From Brucellaceae bacterium (GTDB lineage: Bacteria > Pseudomonadota > Alphaproteobacteria > Rhizobiales > Rhizobiaceae), in NCBI GenBank assembly GCA_020637775.1, contig JACKJV010000004.1, positions 1 to 64,000 on the forward strand: a DNA stretch of 64,000 nt, given 5' to 3'. This document shows, in pieces, positions 1 through 7,295 of the stretch. The notes beneath the pieces were generated by a model that made no database searches, had not been told where the DNA came from, and saw nothing but the letters and a program-made list of their open reading frames with translations. The number at the start of each line of letters is the position of its first letter. Position 1 is the stretch's first letter. The position numbers and the translations under genes are program-made.

Positions 1-419
1 ACGAACACGGCCACCGTGACCGCCTTGCCGGTTTCTATCATGTCGAACTTGGGGTGAACGAGTTCCAGGCCGATCACGCCGAGACCGGCCGCCGCCTAAT
101 CGAGGCGGGCCGCAAGGCGGTCGAGGAAGATTTCGCCGAGGCGCTGATCCTTGGCTGCACCATGGAGGTCGGTTTCTACCAGGAGGTCGAGCGCCGCCTC
201 GGCGTGCCGGTCATCGATCCATCTATCGCGGCGCTCAAGCGGGCCGAATATGCCGCCATCCTGAAGCGCCAATGCGGCTGGGTGCCGAGCCGCAAGTGGT
301 CATGCGAAGCGCCCTCGGAAGAAGAAATTGCCCGCTTCGGCGGCTTTGACGAGGGCGAAGCCTTCGGCAACCGCATCATCGTGGAAGCGGACCCGGATGC
401 GCCGCCGCTGGCGGCCTGA
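1..419 (+). CDS. Asp/Glu/hydantoin racemase family protein, 3' part
   Basis: The reading frame is open from base 3, so the true start lies left of the window. The visible C-terminal ~138 residues match the C-terminal half of the complete racemase at 1851-2690: both have FYHVELGV, the second catalytic cysteine in EALILGCT, and VPVIDPSIAALKRAEYAAILK. Family members racemise amino acids or hydantoins with two cysteines acting as acid and base; only the second is visible here. The two copies differ at many positions, so they are paralogues and not a fresh duplication. The substrate cannot be named. The next gene starts 22 bp downstream, which suggests one transcript. Confidence 0.85.
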   Translation, partial: EHGHRDRLAGFYHVELGVNEFQADHAETGRRLIEAGRKAVEEDFAEALILGCTMEVGFYQEVERRLGVPVIDPSIAALKRAEYAAILKRQCGWVPSRKWSCEAPSEEEIARFGGFDEGEAFGNRIIVEADPDAPPLAA

Positions 420-441
420 ATTCGATGAAACGGAGGAGAAC

Positions 442-1545
442 ATGAACATGGAAGTCGCTGGCCGCCTGACGGCGCTGCGGAAAAAGATGGCCGAAACCGG
501 CGCCGACCTCGTCGCGATCGCCCCCGGCTCGCATATGGACTGGCTGGTGGGTTTCCATCCCCATCCCGACGAGCGGCCTTGCCTGCTCCTGGTCGGCCGG
601 GAGCGCGAAGCCTTTCTGATGCCGGTGCTCAATGCCGAGGGAACGCGCGAGGAGACAGACATCGCCTTCCACAACTGGGCCGACGCCGACGGCCCCGACG
701 CGGCTCTTGCGGCCGCGCTGGAAGACGTCGGTGGGCGCGAGGCCAGGAACGTCGTCCTCGACGAGACCATGCGCGCCGATTTCGCCCTGCTCCTCCTGGG
801 TGCCCTGCCGGATGCGGCTCACGCCTTCACCGACAGGACGCTCGGACGGCTGCGCATGAGGAAGGACGAGGGCGAGATCGAGAAGCTGAAGATGAATGCG
901 GCGATCGCCGACCGCGCCATGCAAAAGGCGTTCGCGACCATCCGGCCCGGCATGACCGAGAAGGAGCTTGCGCAGGAGATCAAGGAGCATTTCGGTTCCG
1001 AGGGCGCCGTACCCGCGTTCTGGATCGTCGGCGGCGGTCCCAACGGCGCCTTCCCGCACCACCAGACCGGCGAGCGCAAGCTCGGCGAGGGTGACGCCAT
1101 CGTCATCGACATCGGCGCCCGCAAGGCAGGCTTTCCGAGCGACATCACCCGCATGGCCGCCATCGGTCAGCCGCCGGAGGGCTACGGACAGTTCCACACC
1201 ATCGTGGAGAACGCCGTTCAGGCGGCGATGAAGGCGGCTCGCCCCGGTGTCCGGGCGAAGGAGGTTGATGCGGCCGCGCGCAAGGTGATCGCCGACGCCG
1301 GCTATGGCGACTATTTCGTGCACCGCACCGGTCACGGCATGGGCATCGACGGACACGAGCCGCCATACATCACCGCGACCTCAGACACGGTGCTGGAAGA
1401 GGGGATGGTGTTTTCGATCGAGCCCGGCATCTACCTTCCCGGCCGCTTCGGCATCCGGCTCGAAGAGATCGTGGTCCTGCGCGAAGACGGCCCAGAAGTC
1501 TTGTCATCGCTGCCGCGCGACCTGCACATCACGATCGAGAAATGA
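442..1545 (+). CDS. M24 family metallopeptidase (Xaa-Pro aminopeptidase-like)
   Basis: A 367-residue protein with the creatinase/prolidase layout: an N-terminal domain to about residue 150 and a C-terminal pita-bread domain. Metal-ligand regions are visible as VIDIGARKAGFPSDITR (two Asp), HRTGHGMGIDGHEPP (His) and FSIEPGIYLPG and GIRLEEIVV (two Glu). Such enzymes cleave Xaa-Pro bonds or related amidinic substrates. The frame is open upstream, but the ATG at 442 is preferred because it has a good GGAGG ribosome site and alignment to the family begins there. It sits between racemase genes, so it may act on an amide or N-carbamoyl intermediate; that is inference. Confidence 0.88.
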   Translation: MNMEVAGRLTALRKKMAETGADLVAIAPGSHMDWLVGFHPHPDERPCLLLVGREREAFLMPVLNAEGTREETDIAFHNWADADGPDAALAAALEDVGGREARNVVLDETMRADFALLLLGALPDAAHAFTDRTLGRLRMRKDEGEIEKLKMNAAIADRAMQKAFATIRPGMTEKELAQEIKEHFGSEGAVPAFWIVGGGPNGAFPHHQTGERKLGEGDAIVIDIGARKAGFPSDITRMAAIGQPPEGYGQFHTIVENAVQAAMKAARPGVRAKEVDAAARKVIADAGYGDYFVHRTGHGMGIDGHEPPYITATSDTVLEEGMVFSIEPGIYLPGRFGIRLEEIVVLREDGPEVLSSLPRDLHITIEK

Positions 1546-1556
1546 GGAGCGGTGAG

Positions 1557-1817
1557 ATGACAACACCTGCCAACGACCCGATCACGCTGGAGATCATTCA
1601 GAACTCGCTTCAGTCGACCGCCGACGAAATGTTCGCGGTGATGAAGAAAACCGCCATTCGCGAAGGAATTCGGTTCGTCATCAAGCACATCGAAGCCGGG
1701 CGGTTCCGCCCTGAGATTGACCGCGTATTCCCCTTCGATCAGACGGTCGAAGCTTACCGACACATGCTTGGCAACGCCCAGTGCGGCAAGATTGTCGTCC
1801 GGGCACCCGATCACTGA
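1557..1817 (+). pseudogene. chimeric stub: hydantoinase B N-terminus joined to alcohol dehydrogenase C-terminus
   Basis: This 86-codon frame has two unrelated halves. Residues 1-34 (DPITLEIIQNSLQSTADEM) are the start of a HyuB/oxoprolinase B-subunit protein, normally over 500 residues. Residues about 38-86 (FPFDQTVEAYRHM, then GKIVVR) are the end of a zinc-type alcohol dehydrogenase/quinone oxidoreductase. The join lies near 1659-1671. Neither half retains an active site. It has a plausible ribosome site (gaggagcggtgag) and continuous frame, so it may be translated, but the simplest reading is a deletion that fused the ends of two former genes. It sits 11 bp after the M24 gene. Confidence 0.7.
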
Positions 1818-1850
1818 CCCTTCACCTCTCAGAAAGCAAAGGACAGGACC

Positions 1851-2690
1851 ATGGCTACTCAGAAACCGCTCAAGATCATGTATCTCAACCCACTGGCTTC
1901 GTCGGCCAGCTACGACGATATCTTTGCTAAGATGGCGCGCGAACACAAACTGCCGCAGACGGAGGTGCATGTCGCATCATTACCGGAAAGCGAGGGCGGC
2001 TTCACGCACATCGAGTTCCGATCCTATGAGGCGATGGTGACGCGCGGTATCGTCCGCGCCGTCCGCGCCGCCGCCCGCGAGGGATTCGACGCGCTGGCGA
2101 TCGGCTGCTTCTACGACACTGGCCTGCACGACGCACGCGAGCTGTCGGGCGGCATGATCGTGACCGCACCCTGCGCCGCCTCCTGCGAGATCGCCGCGAG
2201 CCTCTCTAACCGCTTCGGGATCATAGTCGGCCGTCGCAAATGGGTGCACCAGATGCATTCAACCGTCCGCGACCACGGCCACGAGCACCGGCTATCCGGC
2301 TTCTATCATGTCGAGCTCGGCGTCACCGATTTTCAGAAAGACCATGGCGAAACCGAACGCCGGCTGACCCAAGCCGGCCGCAGGGCCGTCGAGGAGGATT
2401 TCGCTGAGGCACTGATTCTTGGCTGCACGTTGGAGATCGGTTTTCACAAGGTTCTGGAGGATAAACTTGGTGTTCCGGTGATCGACCCGTCGATCGCGGC
2501 GCTAAAGCGTGCCGAGTATGCCGCGATTCTTAAGCAGCAATGTGGCTGGAATCCGAGTCGTATGTGGTCGAGCGAATCCCCAGCCGAAGAGGAAATGGCG
2601 CGTTTTGGCGGTTTTGACGAGGGCGAGGCCTTTGGCAGTCGCACCGTCGTGCCGGCGAGTTCGAGCGAGGCCTCGCGCAGCGCCGCTTGA
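1851..2690 (+). CDS. Asp/Glu/hydantoin racemase family protein
   Basis: A complete 279-residue cytoplasmic racemase. The two catalytic cysteines are visible: one in LAIGCFYDTG (N-terminal domain) and one in EALILGCTLEIGF (C-terminal domain). Family members interconvert enantiomers of hydantoins, aspartate, glutamate or allantoin without cofactor. Length is slightly above the usual 230-250 because of a C-terminal tail rich in Ser and Ala. A GGACAGG sequence precedes the ATG. Context (racemase paralogue, M24 enzyme, HyuB stub) fits hydantoin, N-carbamoyl or amide catabolism. The substrate is not determined. Confidence 0.88.
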   Translation: MATQKPLKIMYLNPLASSASYDDIFAKMAREHKLPQTEVHVASLPESEGGFTHIEFRSYEAMVTRGIVRAVRAAAREGFDALAIGCFYDTGLHDARELSGGMIVTAPCAASCEIAASLSNRFGIIVGRRKWVHQMHSTVRDHGHEHRLSGFYHVELGVTDFQKDHGETERRLTQAGRRAVEEDFAEALILGCTLEIGFHKVLEDKLGVPVIDPSIAALKRAEYAAILKQQCGWNPSRMWSSESPAEEEMARFGGFDEGEAFGSRTVVPASSSEASRSAA

Positions 2691-2973
2691 AACAGCGTCA
2701 GCCCCGCGAAAACGAGCAGGAAGCTGCAAAACGTCTGCCAGCCTCGCGCGGCATGACAAAAGTGCGGAGTTAATCGCGATCGGGACCGGCGAGGATACGG
2801 CAACGCCGGTCATCGGAACTACCGCCGGTCCAGAGCTGTCAAGATGAAGGATGTTGCAGTGGTATGATATTCGGCATCTCCATCCGGCTGCTGGTAAATC
2901 AACACCGACACGGAATTGCTGCGCCCTCGGGGCAGAGCGCTGGTCGTGCAGGCATCTCCAGACGTTATAAGGC
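2691..2973. other. intergenic, no gene recognised
   Basis: About 280 bp between the racemase stop and the left end of IS copy A. A short frame ending near 2847 (HDKSAELIAIGTGEDTATP) looks protein-like but I could not assign it; it may be the tail of a lost gene. Nothing else was seen. Confidence 0.4.
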
Positions 2974-3060
2974 TGTCCGGCGTCAGCACTGATGGGACCA
3001 AATCGGCTTAACTGAGAACGGAGGATTTCTGGTTCATCGTAGCCTTTCAAAGGAGCGAAG

Positions 3061-3435
3061 ATGAGACAGAAATCCGGAACTGGGAAAGCGCCAGCGGAGC
3101 AGGTCATCAAAGGCATCCGCCGTGCGACCCGCAAGCAATATTCGGCGGAGGAGAAGATCCGCATCGTGCTGGAAGGCCTGCGCGGCGAGGAGTCGATCGC
3201 GGCGCTGTGCCGGCGTGAAGGCATTGCCGAGAGCCTGTATTACAACTGGTCGAAGGAGTTTCTCGAAGCCGGCAAGAAGCGGCTGGCGGGCGATACGGCG
3301 CGCGCCGCCACCAGCGACGAGGTGAAGGTGCTGCGCAAGGAGGCCCGCGATCTCAAGGAGGTCGTAGCCGAACAGGCGCTGGAACTGCGGCTGCTTAAAA
3401 AAAGCATGATCGCGGATGGGGGCGACGACGAATGA
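3061..3435 (+). CDS. IS3-family transposase OrfA, copy A
   Basis: A 124-residue DNA-binding subunit. A helix-turn-helix (YSAEEKIRIVLEGLRGEESI..LCRREGIAESLYYNWSKEF) recognises the element ends, followed by a leucine-rich coiled coil (EVKVLRKEARDLKEVVAEQALELRLLKKS) for dimerisation. The TGA overlaps the ATG of orfB as ATGA. A run of seven A (3397-3403) lies 29 bp before the orfB start, and the orfB frame is open from just after it. This is a candidate slippage site, although the preceding base context is not a textbook heptamer in this frame. The translation matches copy B exactly. Confidence 0.93.
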   Translation: MRQKSGTGKAPAEQVIKGIRRATRKQYSAEEKIRIVLEGLRGEESIAALCRREGIAESLYYNWSKEFLEAGKKRLAGDTARAATSDEVKVLRKEARDLKEVVAEQALELRLLKKSMIADGGDDE

Positions 3436-4412
3436 GATACCCCGCATCCGAGAAGCTGGAGATCATCCGGCTGGTCGAGAACTCCCACCTGTCGGCGCGG
3501 CGCACGCTGCAGAGGCTCGGTATTCCTCGGTCGACCTTCAATCGCTGGTATGATCGCTTCCTTGCCGGCGGCGTCGATGCGCTGGAGGATCAAAGGCCAC
3601 GGCCGAACCGGGTCTGGAACCGTATTCCTGACAAGGTGCGCGATCAGATCATCGAGCTGGCCCTGAACGAGCCGGAGCTGTCGCCACGGGAGTTGGCGGT
3701 CACCTTCACCGACACCAAGGGCTACTTCGTGTCGGAATCCTCGGTCTATCGCCTGCTCAAGGCCCATGATCTGATCACGAGTCCGGCCTTCATCGTCATC
3801 AAGGCCGCCGATGAGTTCCATGACAAGACGACAAGGCCGAACCAGCTGTGGCAGACCGATTTTACCTATCTCAAGGTCATCGGCTGGGGGTGGTTCTATC
3901 TGTCAACGATCCTCGACGACTTCTCCCGCTACATCATCGCCTGGAAGCTGTGCACCACGATGAAGGCCGGGGATGTCACCGACACACTGACCATGGCGTT
4001 GCAGGCTTCCGGCTGCAACAGCGCCACGGTGGTGCCCCGACCACGGCTGCTCTCCGACAACGGCCCGTCCTACGTCTCGTCCGACCTCGCCGCATGGCTA
4101 TCGGAAAAGGGCATGGATCACATCCGCGGTGCGCCATGTCATCCCCAGACCCAGGGTAAGATCGAGCGCTGGCACCAGACTTTGAAGAACCGCATCCTGC
4201 TCGAGAACTACTTCCTGCCCGGCGATCTCGAACGACAGATCGCGGCCTTCGTCGAGCATTACAATCACCGCCGCTACCATGAGAGCCTCGGCAATCTAAC
4301 CCCTGCCGACGTCTACTTCGGGCGTGGCAACCTCATCATGATCGAAAGGGAAAGGATCAAACGCGAAACCATCAGACAACGCCGCTTGCTTCACCGAGAA
4401 GCGGCCGCCTAG
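3432..4412 (+). CDS. IS3-family transposase OrfB (DDE catalytic), copy A
   Basis: A 326-residue integrase-fold transposase. Residues ~1-60 form a second helix-turn-helix (ARRTLQRLGIPRSTFNRWYDRF). The rve catalytic core follows, with acidic residues in LWQTDFTYLKV, LLSDNGPSYVS and HPQTQGKIERWHQ (D, D, E). It catalyses cut-and-join of the element ends. It starts at an ATG overlapping the orfA stop, allowing coupled translation. This is the only fully intact copy in the window: copy B is split by an intron and copy C is cut by the window edge. Confidence 0.94.
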   Translation: MRYPASEKLEIIRLVENSHLSARRTLQRLGIPRSTFNRWYDRFLAGGVDALEDQRPRPNRVWNRIPDKVRDQIIELALNEPELSPRELAVTFTDTKGYFVSESSVYRLLKAHDLITSPAFIVIKAADEFHDKTTRPNQLWQTDFTYLKVIGWGWFYLSTILDDFSRYIIAWKLCTTMKAGDVTDTLTMALQASGCNSATVVPRPRLLSDNGPSYVSSDLAAWLSEKGMDHIRGAPCHPQTQGKIERWHQTLKNRILLENYFLPGDLERQIAAFVEHYNHRRYHESLGNLTPADVYFGRGNLIMIERERIKRETIRQRRLLHREAAA

Positions 4413-4528
4413 AATGAAAACCCTGATGGACCAGAGCCTCCGTTAACTCACGGCGCCAGTGGTCCCAAAATCCCTGACTACGGACAGCAGCCACCTCCTT
4501 CTCGATCCTGTCTGACATGGCCATGGGA

Positions 4529-4924
4529 TCACGCCGGCTTTGATGCAATCGAATAGCGGGTGATCCCTGCCTTGTCCGTTTGTTTCACCAGGTCCAGGCC
4601 ATGCTTCTTTCTAACGGTGGCCGACAGGAACCCGCGCACGGAATGGGCCTGCCATCCGGTCAGCGTCATCAGGTCATCCATCGAGGCGCTTTTGCGACCC
4701 CGAAGGGCGTCGAGAACCCGATCGGCCTTGGTCATCAGACGACCGGGTTTTGCCGACGTGGCATTCGATGACGGTTTCGCCGATCCCGTTGATTGGCCTT
4801 GATCTCGCCTTTGGCGCGGCGCCGAGACACGGCCGGGCGTCCTCAGAGCCGGCGCAGGGCGTTCGGACGTGCCTTCAGCGACGGTGTCGCCGGCGATCTG
4901 GTTTTTCCTTGCAAGCCTTGCCAT
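4529..4924 (-). CDS. DUF3489 domain-containing protein
   Basis: A 131-residue basic protein. The N-terminal ~60 residues are low complexity (Ser, Ala, Arg, Pro). The C-terminal part (MTKADRVLDALRGRKSASM..LTGWQAHSVRGFLSATVRKK) is the DUF3489 domain, a small winged-helix-like fold with the characteristic GWQxHSVRGF motif. DUF3489 proteins are common on rhizobial plasmids, phages and islands, and their function is unknown; DNA binding is plausible from the fold. A strong AAGGAGAAC ribosome site precedes the ATG. It lies 42 bp from the right end of IS copy A. Confidence 0.85.
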   Translation of the reverse strand: MARLARKNQIAGDTVAEGTSERPAPALRTPGRVSAPRQRRDQGQSTGSAKPSSNATSAKPGRLMTKADRVLDALRGRKSASMDDLMTLTGWQAHSVRGFLSATVRKKHGLDLVKQTDKAGITRYSIASKPA

Positions 4925-5401
4925 GGACGTTCTCCTTCGGTTCAGACACCGGACGATCCGGTGCCCGTACCGACGAAAGCCCGTGACCGGGCAGGGCAGG
5001 GGCCGCTACGGTCAATCCACCGCGTCGTGCCTCACCGACAGCAATGCTCTCATGTGCGAAGAAGTCCAGTCGCGAAGACGGGGAAGTGGAAGAAGCTGGC
5101 CCTTGGCAGGGAGAGCATGAAGCGCCTGACAGCCGTTCGGGGAAGGTCTTTCGGATTCGCGGCCTTTGAGTTGCTGAAAGCAAGAAACCGCCGTTTTGCG
5201 GGGTGACAACGAATGTCCGCTTTGCGCCGCCAAACCGGCCTTTAGCGGTTCTCGGCAGGATCCTGAAAGCGGACTCTCATCGCATTTGCAAGAAATCATG
5301 TGTGTCACGCGTTGGCATGTCACGTCGGTCGTTCACCGCCCTCGCCGTGTCCATGTTCTCGCCAATGTCAGCCCGTTGGATAGCGCCCGAGCTTCAGGCG
5401 G
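4925..5401. other. intergenic, no gene recognised
   Basis: Upstream region of the DUF3489 gene and downstream region of the nitrilase. Only short overlapping frames without recognisable domains are present. The DUF3489 promoter should lie here; no confident -35/-10 pair was picked. Confidence 0.4.
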
Positions 5402-6322
5402 CTAGTTGAAACTTACCGGCTCTTTGCGCCGCCGATCCACGTGAAGTAAAAAAACGTCCGGGCGTGAATAGTGCCCTGTTACATCGAACAGTCGGCGTCT
5501 TTCTGAAATCGCGCCTAAATCTACTTCTGCTTCGATAAGACCTTGTGTTTTCTGAGCTGGACCTGCGAGCACTTCGCCACCCGGGGCGATGATCGAGGCG
5601 TTGCCAGCTGAAGTCCACTCTCCCTTTTCGGCAAGTTTATCCCGGCCGGGTAGATCCTTGGGCAGATCGTCAAACCGCACGCAGGAACATGCACCGATGA
5701 CCACGCAGCTTCCCTCCATCGCGATATGCTGCATTGTGCTGTGCCAGGGTTCAGCGTCGTAGGCAGTTGGCGCGCAGAATATCTCCACGTTCTGTGCGTA
5801 GAGCGCCATACGTGCCATGGGCATGAAGTTTTCCCAACAGAGCAGTAATCCGATACGGCCAATAGCCGTGTCCACGACACGCAGGGAAGAGCCGTCACCG
5901 AAACCCCATACAGCGCGTTCTGCATTCGTAGGCATCAGTTTTCGGTGAGCGTTCAGGATTGTCCCGTCTGCGTCGATGATGAGACCGGTATTATACAAGG
6001 TGCCGCCCGACTTCTCTTGGACGCCGATCACAACGACGACATTATTTTCGCTTGCCGCTTCACAGATCGGCGCCACATCGTTGGAAGAAAGATCAACCGC
6101 ATTGTTCCACAGGCGCTTGTAGATCTCGGGATAATCGCCGGCTGCAGAATGGGTCGGGATCAATGACCAGACGAAATTGATATAACCCGGAAGCCAGGCT
6201 TCGGGAAAAACCACCAGCGAACTACCGCCGGAGGCGGCCCGTCCAATGATCTCTGCGCCATGCTCCAGAGACCCCTGTAAATCATAGTAGACTGGAGGTT
6301 CGTGAACTGCTGTAACTTTCAT
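5402..6322 (-). CDS. nitrilase / carbon-nitrogen hydrolase
   Basis: A 306-residue member of the nitrilase superfamily. The catalytic triad is complete: Glu41 in FPEAWLPGY, Lys128 in HRKLMPT and Cys162 in LLCWENFMP. The LCWEN box and PGYPxx-like loop match true nitrilases (branch 1), which hydrolyse nitriles to carboxylic acid and ammonia, more than amidases. Length is slightly short of the usual 330-360, with a reduced C-terminal tail that normally shapes spiral filaments. It is the only metabolic enzyme between inverted IS copies A and B and appears to be a single-gene unit. Base composition of the upstream region is more AT-rich than its neighbours. Confidence 0.9.
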   Translation of the reverse strand: MKVTAVHEPPVYYDLQGSLEHGAEIIGRAASGGSSLVVFPEAWLPGYINFVWSLIPTHSAAGDYPEIYKRLWNNAVDLSSNDVAPICEAASENNVVVVIGVQEKSGGTLYNTGLIIDADGTILNAHRKLMPTNAERAVWGFGDGSSLRVVDTAIGRIGLLLCWENFMPMARMALYAQNVEIFCAPTAYDAEPWHSTMQHIAMEGSCVVIGACSCVRFDDLPKDLPGRDKLAEKGEWTSAGNASIIAPGGEVLAGPAQKTQGLIEAEVDLGAISERRRLFDVTGHYSRPDVFLLHVDRRRKEPVSFN

Positions 6323-6439
6323 TATTACCCTCTGTTATTTTCTGGTGTCGGTAAAACAACGATAGGGTAATTCGTTCGTAAGGCCTATAACGACCACTTA
6401 AAATTTCCATACCTTATTTTCCAAGAGCGATTCTGAGGT

Positions 6440-6628
6440 TCATATTGATTTTGTCCATGATCGCCTTTTACTCCGCCGTTGACACCCGAGAAAACTAGCG
6501 AGACGTTCGATGTCGCGGAGATAGTTGCCTTGTGTCTCGTTCCCAAAATGGCGCAGGTTTACGTCGTCGATCAGGCGTTGGCGAAGCGGGCTGATCGCGG
6601 AGGCGTTCAATTGGCTGCGCATCGTCAA
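6440..6628 (-). pseudogene. N-terminal stub of a tyrosine recombinase/integrase
   Basis: The frame encodes ISPLRQRLIDDVNLRHF..ETQGNYLRDIERLASFLG, the N-terminal SAM-like domain of phage-type integrases that accompany IS91-like or integron-type elements in proteobacteria. It ends after about 62 residues and the catalytic R..HxxR..Y domain is absent, so it is a decayed fragment. The flanking stretches 6323-6439 and 6629-6899 contain no recognisable gene. Confidence 0.6.
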
Positions 6629-6899
6629 GCTCCTTGTTGAAGAAACCCTCCATGCTCTCCCTGATACAACCGCCCTTCAATCCGCCTGCGGTTCCCGGTT
6701 CCTGCGCCTCAGTCGCGACGCGCGCCCTCCCGCGTAGTGAGTTCGTTCTCCGGCCCCTAACCGGTCATGTCATGAACGCGCTAGGTGCAGCTGGAATTCG
6801 AGAAGCCCGCCCCTCCGAATTGAAGACGCTTTTGCTCCTCTAGTGCGAAGGGATTCTATGCGCTTAGGCGCGCAGACGGAGCTCCGATGGTGTTTTCAA

Positions 6900-7187
6900 C
6901 TAGCGGCTGCCGACCAAGATTTTCTCGGGGCCGTCCTCCCAGGTCCACTCCGGCTGATCGCTCAGCGCCTCTATCCGTGCGATGGCCTTCTTGAAACGGT
7001 CGCCATGCTTTTCCAGATCGGCGCCGCTTTCCAAGGCGATGGCCGGTGGCGCTACGGTCGCGTTCGTGTCCTTCGCGTCATCGGCCGAGGCCGTGGATGC
7101 CATCGCGACGAACGCCAGGGCGAACAGCCCGGTAAGTTGACGCTTGGGAAGCTCGATGGTGAGGTGCGTTGCGATCTGCCTGTTCAT
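6900..7187 (-). CDS. small exported protein of unknown function
   Basis: A 95-residue protein. I chose the ATG at 7187 because a GAGGAGAG ribosome site sits just upstream; the frame is open further but without support. A signal peptide is visible (LTGLFALAFVAMASTASA followed by DDAKD), so the mature part of about 65 residues is probably periplasmic. It is charged and helix-prone (LESGADLEKHGDRFKKAIARIEAL). No family was recognised. It is divergent from the CadC/TPR regulator at 7296, with about 110 bp between the starts, so the regulator may control it. Confidence 0.6.
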   Translation of the reverse strand: MNRQIATHLTIELPKRQLTGLFALAFVAMASTASADDAKDTNATVAPPAIALESGADLEKHGDRFKKAIARIEALSDQPEWTWEDGPEKILVGSR

Positions 7188-7295
7188 GTTACTCTCCTCA
7201 GCAAGGACGGGTTTCGTGGCCGGTCTTCCGGTCTGGGGGAAGGGGTGCGAGTTGCAACCCGATCCTGTTCTCATTGGACCGAGGAAGTCGGGTAA

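Larger units (their letters stand above)
2974..4486 (+). mobile_element. IS3-like insertion sequence, copy A (complete, 1513 bp)
   Basis: Ends are imperfect inverted repeats that both begin TGTCCG: left from 2974 (TGTCCGGCGTCAGC), right end at 4486 (reverse complement begins TGTCCGTAGTCAGG). Both contain GGGACCA about 20 bp in. Two overlapping genes, orfA and orfB, fill the element. The same ends and proteins recur at 9269-13037 and from 63471, which fixes the boundaries. No clear target duplication is seen: flanks are ..ATAAGGC and GCAGCC.., sharing only GC. That suggests later rearrangement. Confidence 0.92.

Noticed and set aside
376..1356. Minus-strand frame opposite the M24 gene
   Set aside because: Typical GC-rich shadow; no motif and no ribosome site.
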